From positions 54,039-118,038 of the forward strand of contig NZ_QVPD01000008.1 in NCBI RefSeq assembly GCF_003416885.1: DNA of 64,000 bases. The letters run 5' to 3'. The stretch is from Cognatiluteimonas weifangensis. Lineage in GTDB: Bacteria > Pseudomonadota > Gammaproteobacteria > Xanthomonadales > Xanthomonadaceae. How positions within the stretch are numbered: the first letter of the stretch is position 1; the number at the start of each line of letters is the position of its first letter. Below are positions 38,041-49,856 of the stretch, piece by piece. The translations under genes were made by a program, and so were the position numbers. The notes beneath the pieces were generated by a model, which was not told where the DNA came from, did not search any database, and saw nothing but the letters and a program-made list of their open reading frames with translations.

Positions 38041-38057
38041 TAAACACAACCCGTCAA
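38030..38057 (-). promoter_or_regulatory. Promoter of the YtrA-ABC operon
   Basis: On the minus strand, TTGACG (38057-38052) and TATAGT (38035-38030) are spaced 16 nt, one of the best sigma-70-type promoters in the window. The first gene starts about 40 nt downstream. Confidence 0.75.
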
Positions 38058-38082
38058 GCCCGTGCTCCCCAACTGATGGCAT

Positions 38083-38258
38083 AGGCGATGGGCCCTGGGT
38101 AAACGGGGCCTGGCCAGGCAGACCCGGCTGTGGGCAGGGCCCCGGCTGGATCGAGCGCACGACGACGTCCAGGCGATGGCCCCGGCCAAAACGGGTTCCG
38201 GCCGGTCAGTGCCCGGCAGTGGGCAGGGCCCCGGCTGGACTGGGCGCATGGCGATGTC
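38083..38258. repeat. Two-unit tandem repeat, about 88-bp period
   Basis: AGGCGATGG...CCCGG..AAACGGG...GTGGGCAGGGCCCCGGCTGGA occurs twice, from 38083 and 38171; the 21-bp element GTGGGCAGGGCCCCGGCTGGA is identical at 38130 and 38219. A third partial copy (GGCGATGTCCG) follows. The rest of the 38041-38520 gap shows no gene; it separates the YtrA operon from the divergent FKBP genes. Confidence 0.75.
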
Positions 38259-38520
38259 CGAGCGCCGGCCGCTGGCCGGCCTTCGCCCGTACCTGGCCGG
38301 ACAGTCGAACTTGTATGCCGGACGCGAATCATCCACGCGTCACGCGGCTGTCCTGTGGCATGGCCCTGCGCTGCGGGACGCATGCTGCATTCGCGTCGTC
38401 GGCATTGCCGCCGGCGCGTGCCGCCGCGACAATAGCGCGTGTCGCCGCTGCTTCCGGCGCGCATCCCCCCGCATTCCCTCTGCATCCCGGCCTTGCCCGG
38501 CCGTCAACAGGAGTCATCGG

Positions 38521-39465
38521 ATGAAGGCTTTCGTGCGCGGCGCCGCCGTGCTGCTGTTCGCTGCCGTCGCCGTGCTGGTCGCGGCCGTGCCGGTGCTGGC
38601 GCAGGACCAGACCGTGCTGGCCAGCGATCGCGACAAGGTCAGCTACATGGTCGGCATGGACGTGGGCAAGTCGATCGCGCCAGCCGGGCCGGACCTGGAC
38701 GTGGCCGCGTTCCAGCGCGCGGTGCGCAACGCCTTCGACGGCGGCAAGCCGCTGATCGCCGAGGACAAGGTGCAGCCGCTGGCGCAGGCGCTGATGCAGC
38801 GCATCGCCGTGCGCAACGGCCAGGCGCCCGCCGGCACCCAGGCGCCGGAGGTGGCGCGGGACCAGGTCGGGTACCTGGTCGGCGCCGATGTCGGGCGCTC
38901 GCTGGCGCCGATCAAGGACGAACTCGACGTGGCGGTGCTGGTGCAGGGCGTGCGCAGCGTGCTCGAGGACCGCAAGCCGTTGCTGGAGCAGGCCGAGGCC
39001 GACGCCCTGCGCACGGCGTTCTCGCAGCGCGTCCAGGACCAGCTGCAGGCGCAGGCCGCGGCGCTGGCGCAGAAGAACGCCGCCGAGGGCGCCGCGTTCC
39101 TGGCGAAGAACAAGACGGTCAAGGGCGTGTACGTCACGCCGTCGGGCCTGCAATACATGGTGTTGCGCCAGGGCAACGGCCCGCGCCCGGCGCGCAGCGA
39201 CCGGGTCCGGGTCAACTACCACGGCACCCTGCTCGACGGCAGCGTGTTCGACAGCTCCTACGAGCGCGGCCAGCCGGCCGAGTTCGCGCTCGACCAGGTC
39301 ATCCCCGGCTGGACCGAGGGCGTGAGCCTGATGCCGGTCGGCGGCAAGTATCGGTTCTGGATTCCGGCCGCACTGGCGTACGGCGCCCAGGGCACGCCCG
39401 GCGGCCCGATCGGACCCGAGGCCACCCTGGTGTTCGATGTCGAGTTGATGGCCGTCCTGCGTTAG
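38521..39465 (+). CDS. Periplasmic FKBP-type peptidyl-prolyl isomerase with duplicated dimerisation domain
   Basis: A 314-residue exported isomerase. A Sec signal (residues 1-27, ending VLAQ) is followed by two tandem FKBP N-terminal domains (DKVSYMVGMDVGKSIAP and DQVGYLVGADVGRSLAPIKDELDV), a helical linker and a C-terminal FKBP domain (VRVNYHGTLLDGSVFDSS, VIPGWTEGVSLMPVGGKYRFWIPAALAYG). FkpA/Mip proteins normally have a single N-domain, so the repeat is an internal duplication. It assists folding of periplasmic proteins. ATG 38521 follows GGAG-like purines; the frame is open far upstream only by composition. Confidence 0.9.
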   Translation: MKAFVRGAAVLLFAAVAVLVAAVPVLAQDQTVLASDRDKVSYMVGMDVGKSIAPAGPDLDVAAFQRAVRNAFDGGKPLIAEDKVQPLAQALMQRIAVRNGQAPAGTQAPEVARDQVGYLVGADVGRSLAPIKDELDVAVLVQGVRSVLEDRKPLLEQAEADALRTAFSQRVQDQLQAQAAALAQKNAAEGAAFLAKNKTVKGVYVTPSGLQYMVLRQGNGPRPARSDRVRVNYHGTLLDGSVFDSSYERGQPAEFALDQVIPGWTEGVSLMPVGGKYRFWIPAALAYGAQGTPGGPIGPEATLVFDVELMAVLR

Positions 39466-39580
39466 GCCGTCGGGGGCAGCCGTGGGCATAGGCCTGCGGT
39501 TCAGCGCTTTTCCCCCATCGTGCCGATTCCTTCCCCCCCGCGGGCCGGCAGCGCCGGCGCGCTTCCTGGAGTGCCGCGAA

Positions 39581-40363
39581 ATGCGATCTTCCCTGCGTTT
39601 CCCCCTGACCGCGCTGGCGCTGGCCGCGCTGGCGCTGGCCGCCACGGGCTGCAACAAGCCCGGCGACAAGACCGCCAAGCCCGAAACCGCCGCCGCAACC
39701 GGCGACCAGGCCACGGCAGCGATCCCCGGCCTGGCCACCGAAAAGGACCAGGTCAGCTACATGATCGGCATGGCGATGGCCAAGCAGTGGGAGCCGATCA
39801 AGGACGAGATCGACGTCGACGTCCTCGCCCGGGCGATCAAGAGCGCCTTCGCCGGCGACAAGCTGCTGCTGACCGACGAGCAGGCGGCGAAGATCAGCGA
39901 AAGCTTCGGTGAGCGGATGCAGGCCAAGCAGATCGCCAAGCTGCAGACCGAGGCCCGGCAGAACGCCGAGGCCGGCGCCGCGTTCCTGGCCGACAACGGC
40001 AAGAAGCCGGGCGTCCAGACCACCGCGTCGGGCCTGCAGTACCAGGTGCTCAGCGCCGGCGACGGCGCCAAGCCGAAGCCGACCGACAGCGTGCGCGTCA
40101 ACTACAAGGGCTCGCTGCTGGACGGCACCGTGTTCGACGATTCCACCCGCCATGGCGGCCCGGCGACGATCCCGCTGCAGCAGGTCGTGCCCGGCTGGCA
40201 GGAAGGCATCGCGCTGATGCCGGTCGGCAGCAAGTACAGGTTCTGGATCCCGGCCGCGCTCGGCTACGGCGAACAGGGCACGCCGGGCGGCCCGATCCCG
40301 CCCAATGCCACGTTGGTGTTCGAGGTCGAGCTGCTCGACATCGCCAAGCCCGAGGCGAAGTAA
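39581..40363 (+). CDS. FKBP-type peptidyl-prolyl isomerase, lipoprotein
   Basis: A 260-residue FkpA/Mip-type isomerase with a lipobox (LAATGC, Cys about 24) instead of a cleavable soluble signal, so probably membrane-anchored. One FKBP N-terminal domain (KDQVSYMIGMAMAKQWEPIKDEIDVD) and a C-terminal FKBP domain (VRVNYKGSLLDGTVFDDS, VVPGWQEGIALMPVGSKYRFWIPAALGYG) are present. GGAG ten bases before ATG 39581 supports the start over the longer frame. It follows a paralogue by 115 bp, indicating tandem duplication. Confidence 0.92.
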   Translation: MRSSLRFPLTALALAALALAATGCNKPGDKTAKPETAAATGDQATAAIPGLATEKDQVSYMIGMAMAKQWEPIKDEIDVDVLARAIKSAFAGDKLLLTDEQAAKISESFGERMQAKQIAKLQTEARQNAEAGAAFLADNGKKPGVQTTASGLQYQVLSAGDGAKPKPTDSVRVNYKGSLLDGTVFDDSTRHGGPATIPLQQVVPGWQEGIALMPVGSKYRFWIPAALGYGEQGTPGGPIPPNATLVFEVELLDIAKPEAK

Positions 40364-40447
40364 ACTCGCGCAGGCCGCGACGCCGGTGGCGTGTCTGCCG
40401 CCGGCGTCGCCGTTTCACGGAGCGGGACGCTTCGACGAGGAATCAGG

Positions 40448-41800
40448 ATGCAAGTCGCGATCTTCGGCACCGGCTACGTCGGCCTGGTCACCGGAACCTG
40501 CCTGGCGGAAGTCGGGCACCACGTGGTCTGCGTGGACATCGACGCGGCCAAGGTCGATGGCCTGAACCGCGGCGTGGTGCCGATCTACGAGCCGGGCCTG
40601 GAACCGATGGTGAAGGCCAACCACGCCGCCGGGCGGCTGCGGTTCACCACCGACGCCGCCGCCGCGATCGCGCACGGCGAGGTGCTGTTCATCGCCGTGG
40701 GCACGCCGCCGGACCAGGACGGCAGCGCCGACCTGCAGTACGTACTGGCGGTGGCGCGCACCATCGGCGAGCACCTGGCGCGCCCGGCGGTGGTGGTGGA
40801 CAAGTCGACCGTGCCGGTCGGCACCGCCGACAAGGTCCGCACCGCGATCGCCACCACCCTGGCCGCCCGCGGCGCCAAGGTCGCTTTCGACGTGGTCTCC
40901 AATCCGGAGTTCCTCAAGGAGGGCGCCGCGGTCGAGGACTGCATGCGCCCGGACCGGATCGTCATCGGCACCGGCAGCGTGCAGGCGCTGGAGAAGCTCA
41001 AGCGCCTGTACGCGCCGTTCAACCGCAATCACGACCGCATCGTGGCGATGGACGTGCGTTCGGCGGAGCTGACCAAGTACGCCGCCAACGCGATGCTGGC
41101 GACCAAGATCAGCTTCATGAACGAGATCGCCAACATCGCCGAGCAGGTCGGCGCCGACGTGGAGATGGTGCGCCACGGCATCGGCTCGGACCCGCGCATC
41201 GGCTGGCATTTCATCTATCCCGGCGCCGGCTACGGCGGCTCCTGCTTCCCCAAGGACGTGCAGGCGCTGACGCGCACCGCCGCCCAGCACGGCTACGAGG
41301 CACGGCTGCTGGGCGCGGTCGAGGCGGTCAACGAGGCGCAGAAGGGACACCTGTTCGAGCTCATCCAGCGCCACTACGACGAGGGCGAGGACGAAGGCGT
41401 GCGCGGTCGCACCTTCGCGGTCTGGGGGCTGGCGTTCAAGCCCGACACCGACGACATGCGCGAGGCCTCCAGCCGCAAGTTGCTGGCGCAGCTCTGGGAG
41501 GCGGGGGCGAAGGTGCGCGCGTACGACCCGGAGGCGCGGCAGGAGGCGGCGCGGATCTTCGGCCCGCGCGCCGACCTGGTGCTGTGCGACAGCGCAGCCG
41601 CCGCGCTGGAAGGCGCGGACGCGCTGGTGGTGGTCACCGAATGGAAGCAGTTCCGCAGCCCGGATTTCGCCGCGCTGCGCGCCGCGCTGGGCGACGCGGT
41701 GGTGTTCGACGGACGCAACCTGTACGACCCGGCCGAGGTCGAGGCCGCGGGCCTGGCCTACTACGGCATCGGCCGCGGCCGCTCGATCGTGGTGGAATGA
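40448..41800 (+). CDS. ugd: UDP-glucose 6-dehydrogenase
   Basis: A 450-residue NAD-dependent enzyme oxidising UDP-glucose to UDP-glucuronate, a precursor for exopolysaccharide and lipopolysaccharide sugars. N-terminal Rossmann motif [41 protein letters not shown], the catalytic Cys266 in [12 protein letters not shown] and the C-terminal UDP-binding [17 protein letters not shown] are visible. AGGA precedes ATG 40448. It is followed four bases later by slyX; no other polysaccharide genes are adjacent. Confidence 0.95.
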   Translation: MQVAIFGTGYVGLVTGTCLAEVGHHVVCVDIDAAKVDGLNRGVVPIYEPGLEPMVKANHAAGRLRFTTDAAAAIAHGEVLFIAVGTPPDQDGSADLQYVLAVARTIGEHLARPAVVVDKSTVPVGTADKVRTAIATTLAARGAKVAFDVVSNPEFLKEGAAVEDCMRPDRIVIGTGSVQALEKLKRLYAPFNRNHDRIVAMDVRSAELTKYAANAMLATKISFMNEIANIAEQVGADVEMVRHGIGSDPRIGWHFIYPGAGYGGSCFPKDVQALTRTAAQHGYEARLLGAVEAVNEAQKGHLFELIQRHYDEGEDEGVRGRTFAVWGLAFKPDTDDMREASSRKLLAQLWEAGAKVRAYDPEARQEAARIFGPRADLVLCDSAAAALEGADALVVVTEWKQFRSPDFAALRAALGDAVVFDGRNLYDPAEVEAAGLAYYGIGRGRSIVVE

Positions 41801-41804
41801 GCCG

Positions 41805-42023
41805 ATGACGCCGACGCCCCTGGAGCAGCGGTTGACCGAACTGGAAACGCGGCTCGCGTTTCAGGAGCACGCGCTGGGCGAACTCAGCGACGCGCTCGCC
41901 GCCGCACGCGCCGAAATCGCAAGCCATGCCGAACTGCTGCGCCGTACGATGGACGACCTGAAACAGGCGCGCGGCGACTTCTTCGCCGACCCGGCCAGCG
42001 AGCCGCCGCCGCCGCATTATTGA
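41805..42023 (+). CDS. slyX: SlyX family protein
   Basis: A 72-residue coiled-coil protein of the SlyX family: LEQRLTELETRLAFQEHALGELSDALAAAR followed by the typical C-terminal PPPPHY. The function of SlyX is unknown; in E. coli it is next to slyD. It is one gene of a chain ugd-slyX-DUF2058-SLOG with spacings of 4, 38 and 72 bp. Confidence 0.92.
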   Translation: MTPTPLEQRLTELETRLAFQEHALGELSDALAAARAEIASHAELLRRTMDDLKQARGDFFADPASEPPPPHY

Positions 42024-42061
42024 GGTTCCACAGCACTGCGCCGCGTGCGCGCCCGCCAGCC

Positions 42062-42694
42062 ATGAGCGACTCCCTCCGCGACCAACTCCTCGGCCTCGGT
42101 TTCAAGCCGCCTGCGGCGTCCGAGCGCAAATCCCCGCGTCCGCCGGCGCGCAAGCCCGAGCGCCCGGCACCGGCGCGCACGGGGCAGGGCGCGCGTGCGC
42201 CCGCGTCCGCCGCCCCGCACCCGCCGGGCAAGGCGCGGCCGCAGCGGCACGGCAAACCCGGCGCGCGCGCGGAGATCGACCTCGCCAAGGCCTATGCGAT
42301 CCGCGCGCAGAAGGAAAAGGACGAACGCATCGCCGCCGAGCGCCTGAAGCAGGAGCAGGCGCGGCAGCGGCGCGAGGCCCGGGCGCGGCTCGCGGCCCTG
42401 CTCGAGGGCCAGGCGCGCAACGACCCGGCCGCCGACATCGCGCGCCACTTCGACTACGGCGGCAAGATCAAGCGCGTCTACGTGACCCAGGCGCAACTCC
42501 AGGCGCTCAATGCCGGCGAGCTGGGCGTGGTGCAGCTCGACGGCCGCTATCTGCTGGTCGACGCCGCGATGCTGGCGCAGGCCGAGGCGGTCTTCGCGCC
42601 GGCGGTCGCGCTCAAGGTCGATCCCGCGGCGCCGGCGCCGGAGGATCCCTACGCCGATCCGCGCTACCAGGTGCCCGACGACCTGGTCTGGTAA
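42062..42694 (+). CDS. DUF2058 family protein (YaiL-like)
   Basis: A 210-residue nucleoprotein-type protein of the DUF2058 family. The family start SDSLRDQLLGLGF is followed by a long basic, Pro/Arg/Lys-rich linker, the helix AEIDLAKAYAIRAQKEKDERIAAERLKQEQARQRREARARL and the C-terminal domain FDYGGKIKRVYVTQAQLQALNAGELGVV. Highly positive charge suggests nucleic-acid binding. I chose ATG 42062; the frame runs 14 codons further upstream. Cellular role is undefined. Confidence 0.85.
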   Translation: MSDSLRDQLLGLGFKPPAASERKSPRPPARKPERPAPARTGQGARAPASAAPHPPGKARPQRHGKPGARAEIDLAKAYAIRAQKEKDERIAAERLKQEQARQRREARARLAALLEGQARNDPAADIARHFDYGGKIKRVYVTQAQLQALNAGELGVVQLDGRYLLVDAAMLAQAEAVFAPAVALKVDPAAPAPEDPYADPRYQVPDDLVW

Positions 42695-42766
42695 GCGCCT
42701 GGCCGCCGCCGCGCGGCGCCCGCGTTGGTTCCGGCGGTGCGATTGGCGCCGTCGCGACGGCCGGCG

Positions 42767-44482
42767 ATGCAGGGCGACGGGAGCAGCATCGGACGCAACG
42801 ATTCCCGGCAGGCCCTGGCGGCCACGGCGCTGGTGGTCGGCGTCACCAGCCATCGCGACCTCGCCCCGGAACAACTGCCGGCGCTGCGGCGGCAGCTGCG
42901 GGAGGCCTTCGCCGGCCTGCGCGCGCAATTCCCGGAACTGCAGCCGGTGGTGCTGTCGCCGCTGGCCGAGGGCGGCGATCGCCTGGTGGCTGAAGCGGGG
43001 CTGGAGCAAGGCGCGCGCCTGATCGTGCCGCTGCCGCTGCCGGCGGCGACGTATGCGCGGGATTTTTCCGGCGCGCAGTCGCGCGCGCAGTTCGAGCGGC
43101 TGCTCGCGCAGGCCGAGACCGTGGCCCTGCCGCTGCCTGCCGGCGAGCAGGCGCGCGAGGCCCTGCGCGGGCCGGGCGCGGCGCGCGACCGCCAGTACCT
43201 GCTGGCCGGCCTGTACGTCGCCAGCCACTGCCACGTACTGTTCGCGTTGTGGGACGGTTCCGACGGCGGCGGCGTCGGTGGCACCGCGCAGATCGTGCGC
43301 TACTACCTCGGCGGGCCGCTGCCGGGCGCGCGCCGGGCCAGCGACAACCTGCGGCAGATGCTGTCCGGCGACGACGACAGCCTGGTGCTGCACCTGCCGG
43401 TGCTGCGCACCTCGGCGCCGGCGCCGGCCGCGTTCGACCCGCGGCCGTGCTGGCTCACCAGCGCAGGCCAGCGGCCGCTGGCCTCGGGCATGCCGCCGGA
43501 TTACCGCCGCATTTTCGAGCGCATGCAGGCGTTCGAGCGCGATCGCCTGCGCTACGCGGTTGCGGCCGCGGATGCGGCGCCGGCGTCGGACCCGGCGCAG
43601 GCGGCGGCGCACGTGGTCGACGCGATGGCGATCGGCTTCCAGCGCCGCACCACCGCCGCGATGCGCGCGATCCATGTCCTGGCGGTGCTGATGGGGCTGG
43701 CGTTCCTGCTGTACTCCGACCTCGGCGCGCCGGACTGGATGCTGTGGCTGTTCCTGGCATTCTTCCTCGTCGGCCTGGCGGTCGCGGTGGCGGCGCGGCG
43801 CCGCGACTGGCACCGCAAGTACATCGACTACCGCGCGCTGGCCGAAGGCCTGCGGGTGCAGGCGTTCTGGCGCCGCGCCGGGCTGTCGATGACCGGCGAC
43901 CCCGAATTCGCGCACGACAACTTCATGCAGAAGCAGGACGTCGAACTGGGCTGGATCCGCAACGTGATGCGCCAGATCGGGTTGCTGCCGCTGCCGCGTA
44001 GCGGCGACCCGGCGGGCGCCCTGGATGCGGTGATCGAGGACTGGGTCGGGCGCCCCGGGCACTCCGGGCAACTGGCCTATTACGAGCGCAAGGCGGAATT
44101 GCGCGCGCGCCATCACCTACGCACCCAGGCGCTGGGCGCGGCCTGCCTGTGGAGCGGCATCGGCATCAGCCTGTTCCTGGCGCTGTTCCATCGCGGCCTC
44201 GACGATGCCGCGCGCAACCTGCTGGTGACCGCGATGGGCGCGCTGTCGCTGATCGCCGCGGTGCGCGAGGCCTATGCCTACCGCAAGGCCGACAAGGAGC
44301 TGGTCAAGCAGTACCGCTTCATGCACCGCATCTACCGCAATGCGCGCGCGGCGCTGGACGCCACCGCGGACCTGCACCGGCGCCGCGAAATCCTGCGCGC
44401 ACTCGGCGAGGCGGCGCTGGAAGAACACGCCGAGTGGGCGCTGATGCATCGCGACCGCCCGATCGAGCACGGGCGGCCGTAG
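42767..44482 (+). CDS. SLOG-domain sensor fused to four-TM SLATT-like module
   Basis: A 571-residue protein. Residues about 20-215 look like a SLOG (LOG/DprA-type Rossmann) nucleotide-ligand sensor: LVVGVTSHRDL, LSPLAEGGDRLVAEAGLEQGARLIVPLPLP, AGLYVASHCHVLFALWDG and GGTAQIVRYYLGG. The C-terminal half has two pairs of membrane helices (about 299-318 and 323-344; 454-472 and 481-502), each pair trailed by Arg/Lys/Tyr-rich helices (RKYIDYRALAEGLRVQAFWRR; RKADKELVKQYRFMHRIYRNAR), the pattern of SLATT 2TM effectors paired with SLOG domains in predicted nucleotide-signal conflict systems. ATG 42767 was chosen; TTG 42725 or GTG 42737 are possible. Flanked by housekeeping genes. Ligand and output are unknown. 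Confidence 0.7.
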   Translation: MQGDGSSIGRNDSRQALAATALVVGVTSHRDLAPEQLPALRRQLREAFAGLRAQFPELQPVVLSPLAEGGDRLVAEAGLEQGARLIVPLPLPAATYARDFSGAQSRAQFERLLAQAETVALPLPAGEQAREALRGPGAARDRQYLLAGLYVASHCHVLFALWDGSDGGGVGGTAQIVRYYLGGPLPGARRASDNLRQMLSGDDDSLVLHLPVLRTSAPAPAAFDPRPCWLTSAGQRPLASGMPPDYRRIFERMQAFERDRLRYAVAAADAAPASDPAQAAAHVVDAMAIGFQRRTTAAMRAIHVLAVLMGLAFLLYSDLGAPDWMLWLFLAFFLVGLAVAVAARRRDWHRKYIDYRALAEGLRVQAFWRRAGLSMTGDPEFAHDNFMQKQDVELGWIRNVMRQIGLLPLPRSGDPAGALDAVIEDWVGRPGHSGQLAYYERKAELRARHHLRTQALGAACLWSGIGISLFLALFHRGLDDAARNLLVTAMGALSLIAAVREAYAYRKADKELVKQYRFMHRIYRNARAALDATADLHRRREILRALGEAALEEHAEWALMHRDRPIEHGRP

Positions 44483-44485
44483 CGC

Positions 44486-45100
44486 ATGAGGCTCCGGCTG
44501 CGATTGTTGTGGCTCATCCTCTCGTCGTTGTGGCGCAGGCCGCTCGGGGTGCTCGACGACTCGATCCTGTCGTTCCTGGTATTGCCGAACGACATCGACG
44601 TTACCAAGCTTACCGACGACCGCTACGCGGCAATCATGGACCTGGGCCGGCTCGACCTCGCGCTGCGGACGGGCCTTGCAGGGGCCATGATCCGGCGCAA
44701 ATGGGCGCCGCTGGCCAGTTTTGCCACGATCAGGTTCCGTTACCCGCTCAGGGCATTCCAGCGCTATGCGCTGCGGACCCGGATCATCTACTGGGATGAC
44801 GGCGCGTTCTGCTTCAGGCAGACGTTCGAGCGCAATGGCAGGACGCTGGCCACGGGATACGTGAACGCGACCCTGCTTGGCCCGACCGGCCCGGTCTCCC
44901 CGGACGAGATCCTTGCTGCGGGTCGTGGACCGGTGGCGCGACCGGACAAGCCGGAGATCGTGTCCCGCCTGCAGGAACTAGACGCGCTGATCCACGCCGG
45001 GCAAAGACAGGTGCGTGCACCGGACCGGCGCACGGCGGACAACGCTGCGTCGCACCGGGGTAGCGTCGCCGGCACGGGGCATGATCGTTCCCGCGGCTGA
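44486..45100 (+). CDS. Hotdog-fold thioesterase-like protein (THEM6-like)
   Basis: A 204-residue protein with a hydrophobic N-terminal helix (LRLRLLWLILSSLW) and a single hotdog-like domain: RYAAIMDLGRLDLALRTGL, RYPLRAFQRYALRTRIIYWDDGAFCFRQTFERNGRTLATGYVNATLL. This matches the acyl-thioester-hydrolase-like proteins related to THEM6; substrate is unknown. The position where many hotdog enzymes have G-H-x-N reads DIDVTKLTDDRY, so activity is uncertain. The last about 30 residues are low-complexity. It starts three bases after the SLOG-SLATT gene, so co-expression is likely. It converges on metH with only six bases between stops. Confidence 0.7.
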   Translation: MRLRLRLLWLILSSLWRRPLGVLDDSILSFLVLPNDIDVTKLTDDRYAAIMDLGRLDLALRTGLAGAMIRRKWAPLASFATIRFRYPLRAFQRYALRTRIIYWDDGAFCFRQTFERNGRTLATGYVNATLLGPTGPVSPDEILAAGRGPVARPDKPEIVSRLQELDALIHAGQRQVRAPDRRTADNAASHRGSVAGTGHDRSRG

Positions 45101-45106
45101 TCCTGA

Positions 45107-47814
<2,708 letters not shown>

Positions 47815-47818
<4 letters not shown>

Positions 47819-48927
47819 GCGGCCGCCTCCAGTTGCGGCAGCGCCCGCGGCGGCAGCCCGCGCACGGCCTCGGCGATCGCGGCGATGTGCGCGGGCGTGG
47901 TGCCGCAGCAGCCGCCGACCAGGTTCAGCAGCCCGGCCGCGGCGAACACGTGCAGCACGCCGGCCATGTCCTCCGGGGTTTCGTCGTAGCCGCCGAAGGC
48001 ATTGGGCAGGCCGGCGTTGGGATGGGTGCTGACGGCCACGTCCGCGATCCGGGCGAGGACGTCGATGTGCGGGCGCAGGTCGCGGGCGCCGAGTGCGCAG
48101 TTGAGCCCGATCGACAGCGGCCGCGCGTGCCGCAGCGAGTACCAGAACGCCTCCGCGGTCTGTCCCGACAGGGTGCGGCCGGAGGCATCGGTGATGGTGC
48201 CGGAAATCATCACCGGCAGCCGCCCGCCGGCGGCGGCGAAAGCGTCGTCGATGGCGAACAGCGCAGCCTTGGCGTTGAGCGTGTCGAAGACCGTCTCCAC
48301 CATCAGCACGTCGGCGCCGCCCTCGATCAGTCCGCCGGCGGCCTCGCGGTAGGCGTCGGCCAGCTGGTCGAACGACGTCGCGCGAAAGCCGGGACGGTTG
48401 ACGTCCGGGCTCAGCGACGCGGTGCGGCTGGTCGGCCCGAGCACGCCGATTACGAAGTGCGGCTTGTCCGGCGTCCGCGCCCCGGCGGCGTCGCAGGCCG
48501 CGCGCGCGAGCTTCGCGCCTTCGCGGTTCAGTTCGCGCACCAGATGCGTCAGGTGGTAATCCGCCAGCGAGATCGCGGTGGAGTTGAAGGTGTTGGTCTC
48601 GACCAGATCGGCGCCGGCGGCCAGGTAGGCGTCGTGGATGCCGCGGATCAGGTCGGGGCGGGTCAGGGTCAGCAGGTCGTTGTTGCCGCGCTGGTCGTGC
48701 GCCTGGCAGCCGCAGCCCGGGCCGTGGGTGTGGCTCGCCTCGGGCGCGAACAGCGCGTCGTAGCCCTGGGCGAAGCGTTCGCCGCGGTAATCGGCTTCCT
48801 GCAACTCGTGGCGCTGGATCATGGTGCCCATGGCGCCGTCGATGACCAGGATGCGCTGCGCCAGCGCCGACTGCAGCGCGGCGACGCGTCCCGGGTGCAG
48901 CCAGGGCAGGGCGTCGGCGGCGGTCAC
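47815..48927 (-). CDS. metH: Methionine synthase, N-terminal homocysteine-binding part
   Basis: A 370-residue homocysteine S-methyltransferase domain, equal to the first module of Met[16 protein letters not shown] starts the barrel; the zinc ligands are in GLNCALGA and [13 protein letters not shown]. The downstream gene supplies the remaining modules, and the two together reconstruct a complete MetH with no visible loss at the junction; split metH is known in Xanthomonadaceae. It lies between sahR and metH(C) with four-base ATGA overlaps at both ends. Confidence 0.95.
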
Positions 48928-49856
48928 GGCTTCACCCCGATCAGCGAGATGACCTCGAAATGCGGCGGGCGTTTTTCGCGGGTGACGGTTTCGCAGCTGG
49001 TCACCTGCAACCCGGCCCGGGCCGCGAACCGGCGCAGTTCCTTGGCGCCGAAGCCGAGGTTGCTATGGCCGTAGGCCTCCACCGCCGCGCGGTGCTCGTG
49101 CCGGGCCAGGCTCGACAGCAGCAGGCGGCCGCCGGGCCGCAGCGTGCGCGCGGCTTCGGCCACCGCCTGCGCCGGCTTGGCGGCGTAGGTCAGCGCGTGC
49201 ATCAGCACCACCAGGTCGAAGCTGGCGTCGGCGAAGGGCAGGGCATGCATGTCGCCCTCGTGCACTTCCACGTTGGCGAAGCGGCGCAGGCGCTCGGTGG
49301 CCGCCGCGACCACGCGCGCGCTGGCGTCCACGCAGACGTAGCGGTGCGCGTGCGGCGCCAGCAGCTCGGCCAGCACGCCGTCGCCGGAAGCGATGTCGAG
49401 CACGTCGCCGGGTTCCAGCAGCGGCAGCGCCGAGCGCGCCAGCGCCTCCCAGGTGCGGCCGGGCGAGTAGTGGCGCTCCATGTCGCCGGCGACCGAGTCG
49501 GCCCAGTTCTGGTCGGCGGCACGGGTGGCCAGCACCGCGGGCACGCGCTCGGCGTCCTGGCGCAGCAGCGGGTCGTCGCTGCCGGCGCTGATGGATTGCC
49601 ACAGCGCACGCTGCGCCGGGTCCAGCGCCGCGTCGTCGAAGCGGTAGTAGGCCGAGACCCCGGCGCGGCGATCGCGCACCAGCCCGGCCTCCTTGAGCCT
49701 GGCCAGGTGGGTGGACACCCGCGGCTGGGCCAGCCGGGTGATCGCGGACAGTTCGGCGACGGTGAGTTCCTCGCCTTCCAGCAGCGCCAGCAGGCGCACG
49801 CGGGTGGCGTCGGCGAATACCTTGAGCCGGTTCGACCAGCCTTCCAGATCCATCAT
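48924..49856 (-). CDS. sahR: ArsR-methyltransferase fusion regulator, SahR-like
   Basis: A 310-residue protein. An ArsR winged helix (about residues 5-85: [54 protein letters not shown]) is fused to a Rossmann SAM/SAH-binding domain (about 140-300: [54 protein letters not shown]). This matches SahR, a regulator of methionine-cycle genes sensing S-adenosylhomocysteine. It is first in sahR-metH(N)-metH(C). Two consecutive ATGs (49856, 49853) are possible starts; GGAAAG precedes them. A 30-bp dyad overlaps the start. Confidence 0.88.
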   Translation of the reverse strand: MMDLEGWSNRLKVFADATRVRLLALLEGEELTVAELSAITRLAQPRVSTHLARLKEAGLVRDRRAGVSAYYRFDDAALDPAQRALWQSISAGSDDPLLRQDAERVPAVLATRAADQNWADSVAGDMERHYSPGRTWEALARSALPLLEPGDVLDIASGDGVLAELLAPHAHRYVCVDASARVVAAATERLRRFANVEVHEGDMHALPFADASFDLVVLMHALTYAAKPAQAVAEAARTLRPGGRLLLSSLARHEHRAAVEAYGHSNLGFGAKELRRFAARAGLQVTSCETVTREKRPPHFEVISLIGVKP

